Shown here piece by piece: positions 24,241 to 38,245 of a stretch of DNA of 64,000 nt. Made by a program: the position numbers and the translations under genes. The stretch comes from Cercis canadensis. Taxonomy: Eukaryota > Streptophyta > Magnoliopsida > Fabales > Fabaceae. Every line of letters begins with the position of its first letter. The first letter of the stretch is position 1. The notes beneath the pieces are model-generated. The model made no database searches and had not been told where the DNA came from. It saw nothing but the letters and a program-made list of their open reading frames with translations. Location: positions 1 through 64,000 of the forward strand of contig QAOA01004993.1 of NCBI GenBank assembly GCA_003255065.1, given 5' to 3'.

Positions 24241-26122
24241 GGAAATGTAATGAGGAGTGAGGACTGAGGACTAAATAACTTTATTAGAAAGAATCTGAAT
24301 AAAATTGTTTATTTCAAAGGATGAATTAAGCACATTTTCATTTGGTTATCTAGTGATGAATTTGTTTATTCAAATAATGCCCAAAATTGTCATTTTTTTT
24401 AATCTTTTATTATATTATTGGGGCTTTTTATTAAATTTAGAATTTTTCATTATGGAGAGTGATCGGTTTTTGGTATATTGAACTTTATTCTTGGATACCG
24501 TATTATATATAGACCTTGGAAATGTAGGGCTGCCAAAAATAGAGTAACAATGTTATTTTATTTTATTTTTTGAATTTAATTAAACTTCTTTCACTTAGTA
24601 TTTGAATTTAATTAGAATCACTAAAACTTTATAAAATAATACCAAAATTTTAATCTGATAGTTTACTAGAATTTTTACCCTTAAAGTTCAAGAACCTAAA
24701 AAAAAAAAAAGACCAAAAAGTGCAAATTTAGCACCGTGTGTAAAATGATTAAAATATTTTTGATGTTATGCGATTATGTTGTTTATATTTAAATATAATA
24801 ACCATTGTATAAATAGAATTATCATATAATTTATACATAATAACAACATATATAAATAGAATAATCACAAACACTAAGAAATATTTTGATAATTTTTCAC
24901 AAAAGACCAATCTCTTACTTTTAGCATTACAAGTCTTCTATGTTAAGTTTTAGCACCTCATAATGATAAACTTTTGTTTTATTGGTGAAAAAAGGCCAAA
25001 GGCCCATTCCACAATACTTTTAGCTCCATCCACTTTCTTTTAGGTGTGAGACACTTTTTTTTTCCCTTAAAAGTATTATTATTTTTTATTATTAGATTAA
25101 TAGAATTAGATTTTAATTAAGCATATGAGAGATGGAGATTTAAAACTAGAACCTTAATTTAAGAAATCCTTAAATCATTTGTGTATGTATTTAGTTTCAA
25201 TTCCTAAAAATTTATCCCAAGATACCTTTTACCATTAAAAAAAAAAAAGTTGAAGAGTGAACCCTAAAACATATATAATGTCAATAGAGTTGACACTTTC
25301 TATTAAAGTCAAAATTGTGGTTTGTCTTTAGGTATTGTCGCACTCGCACTAGTGTTTGTTGACACTATAATATGCGACTCTGGACTTTAGTCTTAAGATA
25401 TGTTCCCTTCTTTTCTTTTCTACATTGTCATTATATTATCAAAACATATATAGATATTCTATCACAAAATATTTTCAGTCTATATTTATTAGATTATCTC
25501 ATCAAAGCATGCATTCATCACACTCGTCTCTTGTCTCTATGATTAAGGAGGAAGAAAATACAAATGGTTTTCAATCTATGTTTTCTCACAAATATTCTAA
25601 AACTATTTTCAGTTTTATAAGTAAATCTATTTGAAGTTATGAAATGAGTGTTTCTAATGAAGTAGTTAGTGTTTTTTTTAAGTAAGTCATTAAAATAACA
25701 GTATAATGTTAAGTAGTGTGTAAATAATATTATTCTTGAAAAAACATATTAAATGAAAGGAGTGTTGATAATGAAAGATTGTCATTGCATTAGTATCTTT
25801 TAATGTAAACCATTTATTTTAAATTCAATTCTTAGAAGTTATCCTTCCACGTCTCATTTTAAGTATGAAAAAAGATATAGTCCTACCATTGACTTAGCAC
25901 TAAATATTATATTTGTGTGCCACTATCAAATTCGAGCTATTCAAAAATAGTTTAAATGAGTATGAAGTAAATCTCATTTTTGTTTTACCTTAAGTAAAAA
26001 GTCTAGGAAGAATTTGATCTTTCAACCTTAGATAGGTTGGGCCAAAAACCCCAATAACAATTAAACCGAGGCTTTTTCAGTAAATTAAATATGAGCTTGT
26101 TATAGTTAAAATAATAATAATA
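24241..26122. other. Gene-free AT-rich interval
   Basis: I find no supportable gene, RNA or bounded mobile element here; only poly-A/T runs and short chance frames. Confidence 0.6.
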
Positions 26123-26560
26123 ATTTAAATATACTATAGGTACTTATAATTTAATTTTTTTTTTAATTGGATCCCTATTGTCATCTCTTGTTATAGCTTT
26201 GTCAATTTAGTGCTCACATGATAAATGACTTGTNTCTATAGAGTAATAAAAGAAGTTGACGTGACGCCAAAATAACATAAAAATTAGGGAAATTTGGAGA
26301 AAACTGAGCCACATGTCTTGTATGTGCTTTGATGTGTGGCAATTTGTGTGCCACTTTGACGCCATGTAAAATTCATCTATTGTCACATGAAGAAGCTGTT
26401 TGTTATATCATCACTAAACTAACGGAGTTATAACTTGGGGTGACAGCAGAAATCCAATTAAAATAATTTCAAAATATAAAGATCTCAAAAAAGGGTAAAA
26501 AATTATAAGAATCTGATTCAAAATTCATTCAAATTATAAGGACTTGCAATACATTTAAAT
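26123..26560. mobile_element. Non-autonomous terminal-inverted-repeat element
   Basis: The left end ATTTAAATATACTATAGGTACTTATAATTTAA is mirrored at the right by AAATTATAAGGACTTGCAATACATTTAAAT, and further in AATTGGATCCCTATTGTCA pairs with TGACAGCAGAAATCCAATT. Inverted arms reach roughly 150 bp. There is no coding capacity. It contains an N at 26234. A partial copy lies at 118-410. Superfamily unknown; long imperfect arms suggest a Mutator-like or foldback type. Confidence 0.6.
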
Positions 26561-27450
26561 CAAAAACAAAATGATAATGGATATAACACCACCCTATAAG
26601 TATTCCACTAAGTATTCCTCTCATATATATGATACGTCACATCTTCAAAAAGATAGAACACACAAAAGAAGGGGAAAGAAAAAAACTTGGGGATAAGAAT
26701 CATACATCATCTGCATCATATTGGTGGGGATCCCCTTAAAAGTCTGAAAGACCACATGAACTGTGTCAAATCGCTGTTGCTTCTACGAATAGAATATCTG
26801 ACAATCATTCACTATATTCAGTTAAGAAAGCACCATTGCTTTTTAAAGACCACCTAAAGAGCTTGAGATCTCTATGTCTTCAAACCCCTCTCCCTCATAA
26901 CCAAAAAGGTCCAGATTCAAATCTATTCAACTTGATTGCCTAGCAAATCTATTTTTTGATATTCATGTCATTGTCCAACTCTAACCTACCCTGAGTCATT
27001 GAATCTTAGACACTAATTTTCTTATGCCTCAATACCAAGAATGTTCCCCTATATATGTTTCCCTGTTTTGATAATGAGATGCCATTTTTGTCAAGGAGCA
27101 TAGCCAGAAATTGTGTGAAGTCACAATTTGGTGGTGTTGAAGTCGATCTCTTGGAGAAGGCTTGTGCAGCTGCTCCTAGGCTACAAGGTAGAAGGCATTA
27201 TAAAATGAGTGATGCTAGAATGCACTATTGAAAACTTACAGAATTGACATAAGCGTGAGCTTAATCAGACATACTCAACGATTATTTTTTTTGTTACACT
27301 TAAAATTGTAGTGTGAGTATTTGTTTTAGTGAAGAAAATGGGAGGCTATTAGGTTATACCACTATTCTGGGTAAGAAATATCATACCCTACTTTACACCC
27401 ACATATTTAGAGAGACCCTCAGAGTAGATATACCATTATGCCAAATATTG
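26561..27450. other. Gene-free interval
   Basis: No supported gene. A short plus-strand open segment at about 27079-27190 (ending EVDLLEKACAAAPRLQG before GTAGAAG) could be a stray exon, but I cannot assign it to a family. Confidence 0.4.
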
Positions 27451-27704
27451 AATAGTTTGTAAATGAGTCGTGGAACCAAGTTACACATTGGATAAATTAA
27501 TAAAAAGATAAGACTTTATGATAGGCAAACAGACTAAAATAAGACTTTATAAAATGCAAACAAAGTTACTAATTTTTATCTTAGTCTTTGTTTGCCTTTT
27601 ATAAAACCTTATTCTTTCATTAATTTGTCTCACATATAAAGCCTTATCCTTTCATTAATTTATCCAATGTGGGACTTGGTTCCATAACTCATTTACAAAC
27701 TATT
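27451..27704. mobile_element. Foldback-type inverted repeat element
   Basis: About 115-bp imperfect inverted arms. The left arm begins AATAGTTTGTAAATGAGT and the right arm ends ACTCATTTACAAACTATT; CACATTGGATAAATTAAT is matched by ATTAATTTATCCAATGTG. Between and within the arms, the word GACTTTATAAAA..GCAAACAAAG recurs. Non-coding. Target duplication not resolved. Confidence 0.65.
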
Positions 27705-30700
27705 TAACAGAGAATCAAACCTACTTTTTAAGTAAGGTGGATGATAGCAAATAGCCGGTCAAGTGATATTGAGATTGTCCTCAAAATTTGTGAAACTCGT
27801 GTTTAAATTTAAAGTCGTAGTCAAAATACCAATAAAAAGTAAAGTTGATGATCATAGCAGCGATTGAACCAACCCCTTAAAAATTGTAGTGAGTCTAACA
27901 AACATACAATTAGCATTATTCTAATAAAATATATCAATAAATTTATGACCGTTAAATGTGTGCAACAGTGAGCTTCTATTGCTAACCACTTATAAGCAGA
28001 AAGTGGTAGTCGGCCAAACCCCTTCTAGGTCACAAAGTCAAGAAGTTACAAGAAGCCCCTACATTATAATCTAACCCATTATGGTACTTTTTTCTTTTTT
28101 TATCCTAATTAACCAGAAAAATAAGAATGAAAGAAACTAACTTGAGTAAATTTAGATTATAGACAGATTAACAGTGATAGTCGGCCAAACCTTGAAAGAT
28201 CCTATATAGCAAAATGCAGAAAGTTACATTTATTAAAAAAGAAATTACATCAAGGAAGCACTAAGTTTCATGGCAACAAATGGGAGAAAAGCTTTGATGC
28301 ATTGACTGGGTATCCCATTACCAAAAAGTAAAATGATTTTTAATTATTACATGGAGACCCATTTTTTGTGATGAACGTAGCATTCTTATAAAGTATGCAG
28401 CAACGTTAGAGTGAATTATTATGAGAAGAAAATATCGTGTAACAATTGACATCAATTGAGCAGAAAACATGAATGTGCTCAATAGATAATGGCCTGTGTT
28501 TGGTACACAATAGAAATTTCTTCAGCTGTGTTCCAATATAGCTTTAGACAGCTTAGCTTGAGAATGGGGATAACTTTGTGGATTATAGTATCTTATATAT
28601 CCCTTTTCTTTTCTTTTCTTGTTCAGTATGTCATGTCTGAGTAAATATGGAAAACAGACCCAAAGTCAAGGAACCAAGGCAAAAGAATCTATTGAGGATG
28701 GGCATGTTTATCTGAGAAGATCACAAATTATTAGGCCCCACAGATCATATAAAACGGTGGGGAAAGCTTTATGAAAGTGTTTCAGCAAAGGCTACAGAAA
28801 ATGATCAATGATAGCTAGCTATATATGTCCTTTTAACAAACCTAGGGAGCAAATAGCTTTTTTTGGTTTTAACGGTAAAGGTGTCTTCGTACCATTTTTC
28901 TCACACTGAGAATAAATTTTTCCTTGATCAATCTAATTATTAACAAATAGCTTTGTTTACACAACCCTTACGTTCACAATTCTATATGTACATAATAATA
29001 TATAATTTTACAAGTGAAGTCACTGGATTTTAGATGAAATGGAAACTTGACAATAATCTATAATTGCACAAGTGGCATTGTTGATGTATCCATTAATGTA
29101 ATATACAATTATGAGATTGGCTCAATCTGAGTTTAAGATTAAAAAAAAATTAAATAGATTTCCTTTATACCCAGTATTATATCTTAAGAAATTTAATTTA
29201 ATTATGAGAAATCATGTAATAAAGATTTAACTCCTAATCTTAGTTACAGAAGTTACATGATACAATCACTACAAGAAAATTGTTAGATTCTAACAGAATT
29301 TTTTTGTTGAAATTATGTCAAATTCCGTTGGAATTCTGGATTCTAACATAATCCGTGTTGTTAGAAGAAANTATTGTGTTTATTTTTTAACATGCTAATT
29401 ATATAGTATATATGTAAATAGAATAATCAAATAACACTAAATAATAATTACATATGTGAATTGAATAATCACATAACATTAAGACTATTTTAGACATTTC
29501 ACATAGTACTAAAGGCACCAAATAATATTTTCCTCAAACATTAGGAACCAAAGAATAATAAATTTTATATTTGAGAAATTAAAATAAAGATCAAATATTT
29601 GATATTCATATTTCTAATTTGAGAAGCATTAAGGTAAATGTTGAATGAAATGTCATTTTCTTATCTCCTTATAACTCAAGGACAAGGTGTCCGAGCCAAT
29701 AGAAGGGATGTGTTAAAGTTAGATCCTATTTCATTTTTCCTTTTCTTAAGTTCATTACAGTTTCTCTTTTCTGATGGTACCCCAGAATTAGAATGCATTT
29801 TATACACATAAATAGATTCATTTCCAGTTTTCCAATACGCAACTATTAAACTCCATCTCTCAGATCAGCAATGTATTTACATCAATACACAATTTAACAT
29901 TATGTATAGTCCAAGTGGCATAGGTTAATTCCCTACAAAAGTTAAAATCCCATGGTTCACATCTTCATTTTCTTATATTTTTAGCTTAAAAATCTTTCTA
30001 TTATCCATTTAATAGGCAAAAATAAAAGTGGCTTGGAATGATATAATCCAAACTCAAATTTACTTCCTCTATTCCTCTTTAATTATTGTTTAAGAAGATA
30101 CACAAGAATCAAGAGAAGCTATTAAAGAGTCTTGATATTAAAAGTTCAAAACAAATTTGCTTCTCTTACAAGAATAACCTTTTTATAGAAGAAGTTGAAG
30201 TCATTAAAAAAATGAAGGAAAGATAATATTTTTTAGTTGAGCATTTAAAAGAGACAGTAGGTCTAGTGGGATTAAATTGAAAGAAAAAAAAAAAAGGAAT
30301 TAATGCAGGCCTAATTTTGAGAAATTAACACTTAAAAAGAAAAAAAAATCTAAAAAAGACACATAAGAAATAATCAAATAAAGTAATATTATGTATGGTA
30401 GAACTATCCTAAATTGTTAATGTAATTGGTTCAACTAATAAGAATTAAAATATTTTATTTAGAAGACTTATATTTAAATCTCACCATTAGTAGTTTCTCT
30501 TATTTGGTAATCTATAGATATTATAATAAGCTCTCGATAAAGTTTGTACTATATAGTGTGTCTTGACTTTAGAATGAAATAATTTTCTCTCACTAAAAAC
30601 TTTTAGTAACAAAAAAAAATAACTATCCTAAATTTATATAATCTTTTTTTTTTTTGTTATAAGGGAACCCAATTTAAATTCATATAATCTATAGAACATA

Positions 30701-30918
30701 ATTGATCAAGAAATCTTCTAAAAAAAATTGTGGTCCTAAATTTAAATTTTTTTACCTTATATTTTTAAATGAAATAATCTAATTCTATTTAATGACAAAA
30801 AAAAAAAAAAAACTGATTTTACTCATTAGGATCTCTTAATAAATTTGTTAGATTATAAATTACAAAAACACGTATAGGTTTTCCCACTTGCTTACATAGT
30901 CACATCAGATTAACAGTG
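27705..30918. other. Gene-free interval with a CACTA end and short repeats
   Basis: No supported gene. A 45-bp motif around GTAGTCGGCCAAACC occurs at about 28005 and 28168. A segment TTTTGGTTTTAACGGTAA...ACTGAGAATAA at about 28859-28950 has a relative at 46432-46520, so it is a dispersed repeat of unknown type. Confidence 0.5.
29267..29370 (+). mobile_element. Single end of a CACTA (En/Spm) transposon
   Basis: CACTACAAGAAAA is the diagnostic CACTA terminus. It is followed by subterminal GTTAGATTCTAACAG and GATTCTAACATAATCC words. The matching TTTTCTTGTAGTG end is not seen; the piece runs into an assembly N at 29371. Confidence 0.65.
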
Positions 30919-31097
30919 GGAAGAGATCCAGTCATGTTAACTTAAGTCATGTTGCTTAAATCTAAGCCGTCTATTTCATTTAAAGTTATTTCAACCATTA
31001 AAACACATTAATATTTAATAGTTGAAATGAGCTTTAATGGAATGAACGGCTCAGATCTAAACAACATGACTCAAGTGACATAACTGGATCCAAATCC
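30919..31097. mobile_element. MITE in the promoter of the NPF transporter
   Basis: A 179-bp near-palindrome. The left arm GGAAGAGATCCAGTCATG pairs with the right arm CATAACTGGATCCAAATCC, and AAGTCATGTTGCTTAAATCT pairs with AGATCTAAACAACATGACT. It is flanked by an 11-bp perfect direct repeat GATTAACAGTG (30908-30918, 31098-31108), in the Mutator range. It ends about 80 bp above the TATA box of the transporter gene. Confidence 0.8.
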
Positions 31098-31177
31098 GAT
31101 TAACAGTGGAGTTCATACCCACGTTTCAATGACGCAATTAACTCCCAAGAAAACAAGCACAGTGTGAGATTTGTGCA

Positions 31178-31185
31178 TATATAAA
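31178..31185 (+). promoter_or_regulatory. TATA box of the NPF transporter gene
   Basis: TATATAAA, 70 bp upstream of the ATG at 31255 and about 80 bp downstream of a MITE. Confidence 0.65.
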
Positions 31186-31254
31186 GGAGCAAATCCCCAA
31201 AGAAGCTCTTCAACTTTGATTCCACCATTTTGCTCTCTTCTGCATAAATCAATT

Positions 31255-33501
31255 ATGGCAGAGAGCAAGAGCAACGCCCTCATTAATCACCAGCCTGCAA
31301 CTCTCAGGGGTGGCTGGGAAGCCGCCATCTTCATTATCTGTGAGTCCACACCCTCCATTATTCCTCAAGCTTTTGTTCGAGTTTAATTGAATCAAATTTC
31401 TCGCAGTCATAGATTTTTGTGCCTCTTTCATTTTGTTTCTCTGATTTGGGTTTTGCTTTGGTTGCGCAGTTGTGGAAGTGGCAGAGAGATTTGCTTACCA
31501 AGGAATTGCAAGTAACTTGATCACTTACCTGACAAATGTTCTGAACGAGCCCATTACCACCGCTGCAAAGAACGTGAACACCTGGGTTGGTGTTTCTGCG
31601 CTGTTCCCTCTCCTGGGCGGCTTCATTGCTGACTCCTATCTTGGACGATTCAAGACAATCGTATTATCCTCAGTCATTTATTTAGTGGTAAATCAATTTC
31701 ATCCTCATTTTCATATCATATTCACTTTTTCTTTTCATTTCGATCTGTCTTTTTCTTCCTCATTGAAAGAATCCAATGTACGCTTGTGATATACAAGTAC
31801 AACAATAATAATATATATCCCTTTCTAGTATCAATATTCAATACTCAGACTCGTTTATAGTGGGCCCCTCTATTTGAAATTATAATTAATACCATAAAAT
31901 GCAATAATTATGTTGGTATATGGTTTTTTTTTTTTAAAAAAATTTTTTATCAAAATCATAGGATATATTAATTCTCTAAAACTTTATGTTGTTGGCAAGT
32001 TTAAATCTCAGCAAAATATTAAAAATAGGATTGAAAAATAAATGAGATAATTTATTTTAATCCAAACACCCATAAAAGGGGAACACAAAAATATTCTTCA
32101 GCATCCAAACTCCCATAGCTTCTTACATGTGCAGATGTGCTTTCTATGTGCAAGCTGTGGCTGATATTGTAAAATTAAATGCCAAATGTGACCTGTCAAC
32201 TATACATCTTGTTCAATTTTTTTTGGTCCATACATCTTGCTCAATTTCTTGTGGTTAATTTGTTCTTCTTACATATGACCATACACTCAACATGCATTAT
32301 CTTGTTTAATGTGACTTTTTTTTATGTGGTTAGATTTTTTTTTACTTTTTTTAAAAATGGAATATTTATATTAAAATATATATTTATAATTTTTATTTAA
32401 GCCGCTAATAATTGTACCACAATAACACCCATGACTTAGGATTTGATTTTAAGTCTTGAGAATTTTCTTAACTTTAGCGACTGAGTATATGACAACTTGA
32501 ATTATTGTTCGGAGTCTAATATCTAATTAATTGAATATCAAAATTAGGTAACTTAATATACAATGTGGTGNGTCCATACATCTTGCTCAATTTCTTGTGG
32601 TTAATTTGTTCTTCTTACATATGACCATACACTCAACATGCATTATCTTGTTTAATGTGACTTTTTTTTATGTGGTTAGATTTTTTTTTACTTTTTTTAA
32701 AAATGGAATATTTATATTATAATATATATTTATAATTTTTATTTAAGCCGCTAATAATTGTACCACAATAACACCAACGACTTAGGATTTAATTTTAAGT
32801 CTTGAGAATTTTCTTAATTTTAGCGACTGAGTATATGACAACTTGAATTATTGTTCCGAGTCTAATATCTAATTAATTGAATATCAAAATTAGGTAACTT
32901 AATATACAATGTGGTGCTAACGGTGGAGAATAATTCTATTTTACATTACAGGGTATGATTTTCTTGACATTCTCAGTGTCGGTGCTTAAGCATAAAACGC
33001 TATTTTTTGTGGCGCTTTATGTATTGGCCATGGGTGACGGCGGGCACAAGCCATGCGTCCAAACGTTCGCCGCCGATCAGTTCGACGAGGACACGCCGGA
33101 GGAGAGAGACGCCAAGAGTTCATTCTTCAACTGGTGGTACTTGGGGATAGTGTTTGGCTCAACTGCTGCCGTTTTTGTTGTGATCTACCTCCAGGTAATT
33201 AATTTATTTTATTTTCAAGTTGTCAATTTAATATTTTAATTCATTTCTTTCCCCCATGATGGTGATTTTACACATGTTGACTTGTTCAAGAAAAATTAAT
33301 TGTCGAAAGTATCTCATAGTACTTTTATTTATTCTCAAAGCAACCCTCTATTGTTTGAGTTTTGTTACTTTGAGGAGGGAAATGGGAGAGAGGAAAAATG
33401 TGAATGCTAAGAATGAGTACATCTCAATAATTTGAATGTCTTAAGTTTAAATCTAAGTGGTTGAGTAATTTAATTGCAAAGATTAAGTGTAATACTTTAA
33501 G

Positions 33502-33544
<43 letters not shown>

Positions 33545-36530
33545 ATTGAAGCATAATACACTGAAAAAAAATATATAATAAAAATAAAATTCATAACATC
33601 AAATACTTTAATTCTTATTAGGGATCAAGTTAAACTTTGACCACCTATTAATGGGAGAAACCTGATAAGATTAGGTACCCACCTATTAATAAAGTCTTCA
33701 ACAACCAATTTAGTTGCCCCCAATCCCATCCTCATTCAAATCTCATTAAAGAAAAAATAAAGTAAATTTAATATCTAGCGCTATATCTCAAAATCTCTTT
33801 CGGAGATTATATGATATTATATGTATATATTATATTACATTGATGTAGTAAGTATACGTAATTTTTATATTTATTTGATATAAAATTAATTTATCTTATT
33901 TTTTTAAACAAATTTAAAAATAATTAATTTATACACATATCATTCATATATTAATTATTTTTATGTAATATAACATACAATAAAATATTTAAAAAATCTC
34001 ATAAAATTTATTATAAAACACTAGTTTAAAACTTTTATGGTTATTCCCATAAAAAGAAAAAACCTTTGAGTACAAATATTTAATCTCTAAAAGCTTTACT
34101 TTAGACCAAGTGCTCTTTTCATAGTACATACAGATATACAAATGTCGACATCTACTTTTAGTTATGTATATATAAATTTTCAAAAGTATACAAAAGAGCC
34201 ACTCAGTCTGGACTTCTTTATCTGTCGTTTGGTCACCAACTGCCGAAGTTTATAATTTATTAGTTTGCAGTGCGGATATAATAATTTTAAACTACCTTTT
34301 TTTTTTTTTTGGTTGAAAATTTTCAACTACCACTAATAAGAAATCAAACAGAATACTGATAAAATATTAATGCAATTTATAGATAAACATTTTTNNNNNN
34401 NNNNNNNNNNNNNNNNNNNNNNNNNNNNNNNNNNNNNNNNNNNNNNNNNNNNNNNNNNNNNNNNNNNNNNNNNNNNNNNNNNNNNNNNNNNNNNNNNNNN
34501 NNNNNNNNNNNNNNNNNNNNNNNNNNNNNNNNNNNNNNNNNNNNNNNNNNNNNNNNNNNNNNNNNNNNNNNNNNNNNNNNNNNNNNNNNNNNNNNNNNNN
34601 NNNNNNNNNNNNNNNNNNNNNNNNNNNNNNNNNNNNNNNNNNNNNNNNNNNNNTTTTGGCTAGAATGGTGTTAACTAAAGTTAATTATTATATTGGTAAT
34701 AGGACAATGTTGGGTGGGGCGTAGGTTTGGGAGTAATGGCAGGAGTGTTGGCTTTTGCACTGGCATTGTTCTTGTGTGGAATTAGAAGGTACAGGAAGGA
34801 AAGCCCAACAGGGAGCCCATTATCCAAGCTGGCCCAGGTTTTTGTGGCTGCCGCTCGCAAATGCCGTGTCAAGCCACGTGATCATCCAAATTATTGGCAC
34901 GGTGACCACGACGACGGGTCCCATCTCCAATGTCAATCCAAATTTCACACACTCCTTCACACCAATCAATTCAGGTAACTTATAACTTTTTTTTCCCCCT
35001 TTTCTAAAGCATTATTACACTTTTCAGTGGTTAGAGATTCCAAGAAAATTGACCATCACTACATTTAAATTTAAATTTGGGAGGTTTAATTTTAAGATAT
35101 CTTGAGTTCGAGTCTTTGTAAATATAATAAATTTTTTTTGAGAGAAATTCTTATTTTAGTGTTTAACAATATCTTAAAATATTAGTCTTAGATAAAACTT
35201 AAAAATACTTTGAAAATTTTTTTTTAAAAAAAAGGTCATTTGGCACCATTAGAGAATGTTTTATATTATTATTATTGTTTTAATTTATTAGAAGTTATAC
35301 AATAGACAATAACTTATCTATTTTTATAATTTTACCCCATTTAATCCTAATAAAATTTAAATAGGGAACCTTCATACATATATATCTATTTTGAGAATAA
35401 GCTCTATTTAATTAATGGGTTTTAAAAAAATAAAATAGAAGTCAACAATTATTTGAAAGAAAAAAAAAAAGTAAAAGAAGAAAGCTTAGACTCACTGAAA
35501 GGCCATCGCATCATGGACCAAGTGGGATGGGCCATAGTTGAGAGTCTTGATGAGACCAGTCAATGCTGAAATTAGTACCAACAAATTGTAGTGGACTTTG
35601 ACTATTTTTTTCTATCACCAAATTACTAATTAATTGGAAAAATGTTACAGATTCTTGGACAAGGCAACGTTGATGGATGATGTTGACATATCAAGCAAAA
35701 CCAAAAACCCTTGGAGGCTATGTTCTGTAACACAAGTTGAAGAAGTGAAGCTTGTCCTTCGTCTCATCCCCATATGGCTAAGTTGCTTAATGTTCAATGT
35801 TGTCCAAACTCAAACCCACACATTCTTCGTCAAACAAGGTAGCACAATGATCCGTTCAATTGGACCAGTATTTCAAATGCCTCCAGCATCGCTTCTAGGC
35901 ATTGTTGGCCTAACAATCCTCCTTGCAGTCCCAATTTATGATCGTGTTTTCGTGCCGGTGGCCAGAAAATTTACCGGCCACCATACTGGGATAACAGTCT
36001 TACAAAGAATTGGAATTGGCTTATTCTTGTCTATACTCAACATGGTTGTCTCAGCTCTAGTTGAGGCCAAAAGAATTGGTGTTGCCAGAGACAACAATCT
36101 TTTAGATAACCCTAAAGCAGTGTTGCCAATGAGCATTTGGTGGCTTCTCCCTCAGTACATGATCACTGGGATTTCTGATGCTTTCACCGTTGTTGGCCTC
36201 CAAGAGTTGTTCTATGATCAAATGCCAGAAGCATTGAGAAGCTTGGGAGCTGCAGCTTATATAAGCATTACGGGGGTTGGAGGTTTTGCTAGTAATGCTA
36301 TTATAGCTGTTGTGGAGACTGTCACCTCAAGGGCTGGTGAGAAATGGTTAGGGAACAACATAAATAGGGCACATCTTGATTACTTTTATTGGGTGCTGGC
36401 AGTGTTGAGTGCTTTGAGTTTGTGTGTTTTTGTGGGGCTTGCTAAGGCTTTTGTGTACAAACAGGTTGATGAGGCTGAAACAACTAGCCAGCAACGGTCT
36501 AGCCTCAATAAATACCGTAATCGAGTATAA
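31255..36530 (+). CDS. NRT1/PTR family (NPF5-type, NPF5.4-like) proton-coupled transporter
   Basis: Five exons: 31255-31339, 31470-31687, 32952-33194, 34703-34974 and 35651-36530. They splice in frame into 565 residues, normal for the family, and all introns are GT-AG. NPF proteins are 12-helix plasma or vacuolar membrane carriers using protons to import nitrate, peptides or hormones. The proton-coupling ExxER motif is intact (E31-V-A-E34-R35-F). Other family words are DGGHKPCVQTFAADQFDE, SSFFNWWYLGI, SPLSKLAQVFVAAARK, HTNQFRFLDKAT and the C-terminal SLGAAAYISITGVGGF. Neighbouring an At3g54460-like gene supports orthology to At3g54450 (NPF5.4); the substrate is unknown. Intron 2 holds a 345-bp direct duplication around an N; intron 3 holds the 259-N gap and a (TA)n run at about 33509-33541. 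No coding base is affected. Confidence 0.92.
32226..32916. repeat. 345-bp direct duplication around a single N (intron 2 of the NPF gene)
   Basis: Copies at 32226-32570 and 32572-32916 have equal length and differ by only a handful of bases (e.g. CCCATGA versus CCAACGA). They are separated by exactly one N at 32571. The pattern fits two haplotype or contig ends placed side by side rather than a biological tandem duplication. Confidence 0.8.
34395..34653. other. Assembly gap (259 N)
   Basis: Unsequenced run inside intron 3 of the NPF transporter gene. The flanking exon junctions are intact, so no coding sequence need be missing. Confidence 0.98.
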
Positions 36531-37171
36531 AACAAATGAAGTGTATGCTAATGCTAGGCTTTTGCTAGTAGTATAATCGATACCAAAACCAAGTTAAGAT
36601 ACATATTGTAATTCCCATGGGCCTTGGCTACTAATGGTACACTTTTCAGTTTTACCCCATAAATTTTTATAGTTATTTTTACGACTAGATTTTGGCTCGT
36701 GCAATGCATGAGATGCATTAATTCGCTACATTGTTTAAAAATGAAGTATTCTTTTTTAAAAAATAAATACTCATACTCCTCACAATTAAACTATACTTAA
36801 AAGCTTGAAAAAATATATATGTTAATATAGCGTATGATCTAAATGCCATGAACGACAATTTTGAAAAGAAAAAAAGTTATTAATCAATTTAATATCTGTT
36901 CTCTATCTATGTACATGTTAATAAAACATTTTCCGTAATGAGTTCAATTATTTGCTGATGTGAATAGCGACTAATTTTGTCACTAGAAAAAACTATCTTA
37001 CCGACAAGACTTATCAAATTAATTATAGGGTGTAAACCACTGATTCTCTTACTTGGAAGCACTTAATAAAAACTTTGGATCATACGAAAACTGCCCTACT
37101 ATGAAATGAAGCTCTACTGGAGGGAAAGCCAACTTCGCAGCTAGCATCTAAGCAAACTTGTTCTATTAATG
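36531..37171. other. Downstream flank of the NPF gene
   Basis: Probable 3' UTR in the first 150 bp, then AT-rich sequence with nothing I can identify. Confidence 0.4.
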
Positions 37172-38190
37172 AATGACAAAGTTTCTATAACCACACCCTC
37201 TCAATCTTTAGAACATCATCGAGGTACTTTTGGAGTTTAATCAAACGGTGTTTTTGTGCACTACAAGTTCAAACTGTATCACTTCTACAGAATTCTCTTT
37301 CTGTTTTGCTGCAGTTATTTAGTTGTATTGCTGTTACTGTGATTCCATGTGGCTTGCTTTCAACTTGGTTTAGACATAGTTTGGTTTGTAGCCCTAAACT
37401 TGGATTATCCTTAATCACTTTTTAAGCAATATGTAGTTCAACTTTGGCCAGAAAAAAACAAAAAAGCTTCCTTATCTTAAAACTATGATGGAGAAAAGAA
37501 AAGAGGCACTCATGCTATGATGTAGAGTTTTCTAGATTTAATCCTTGATCAGAAGATGCAGAATGCACACAGAAGAATTGAAAAGGACATTTATGGTTAT
37601 GCTATGATGTAGAATATTCAGAGATTTCATCCTTGATCAGAAGATGAAGGCATAAGAATGCACACAGAAGAAAAGAACAAAGAGAAACAAGTAAAGAATA
37701 GATAAGAGAGAGAAATTCTAAAATCCTTAACCAGAAACTTCACACTTCTTCTACTCTTCTAACAGCTAGCTAATCATCAAGCTCTGACATAGCATTTTGT
37801 TCTCTTGTTAATGGTATAGTATAAATTTTGCTCTTGGTTATCTTTCTTTATGTTTGAGTAAGTTCTCAAGTTTTCTCAAAAGATTTTCATATTATGGTTT
37901 GAAGTTACTCACCTAGTCAAGACTAAAAGGCAAAAGCACAAAAATTTAATATATAGCCAATCTTAAAAACCAATTAAATTGGGTAAAAGAACTTGTCACC
38001 ACCAATGTCACTTGGGATATGAGGACTCGTACAAGGGAAGAACGTGACCATGGATCGGGCAGTGAGGTGCCACCCAGACTCCCAAGTTGAAGTTAGTAAT
38101 CTCTGAACTAAGGGTTGGTGGTAATCTGAATTATGATAAATAAATGAATTGGTACACTAGTCGGTGGAGTTTAAAGTTTACACAAACGGC

Positions 38191-38245
<55 letters not shown>

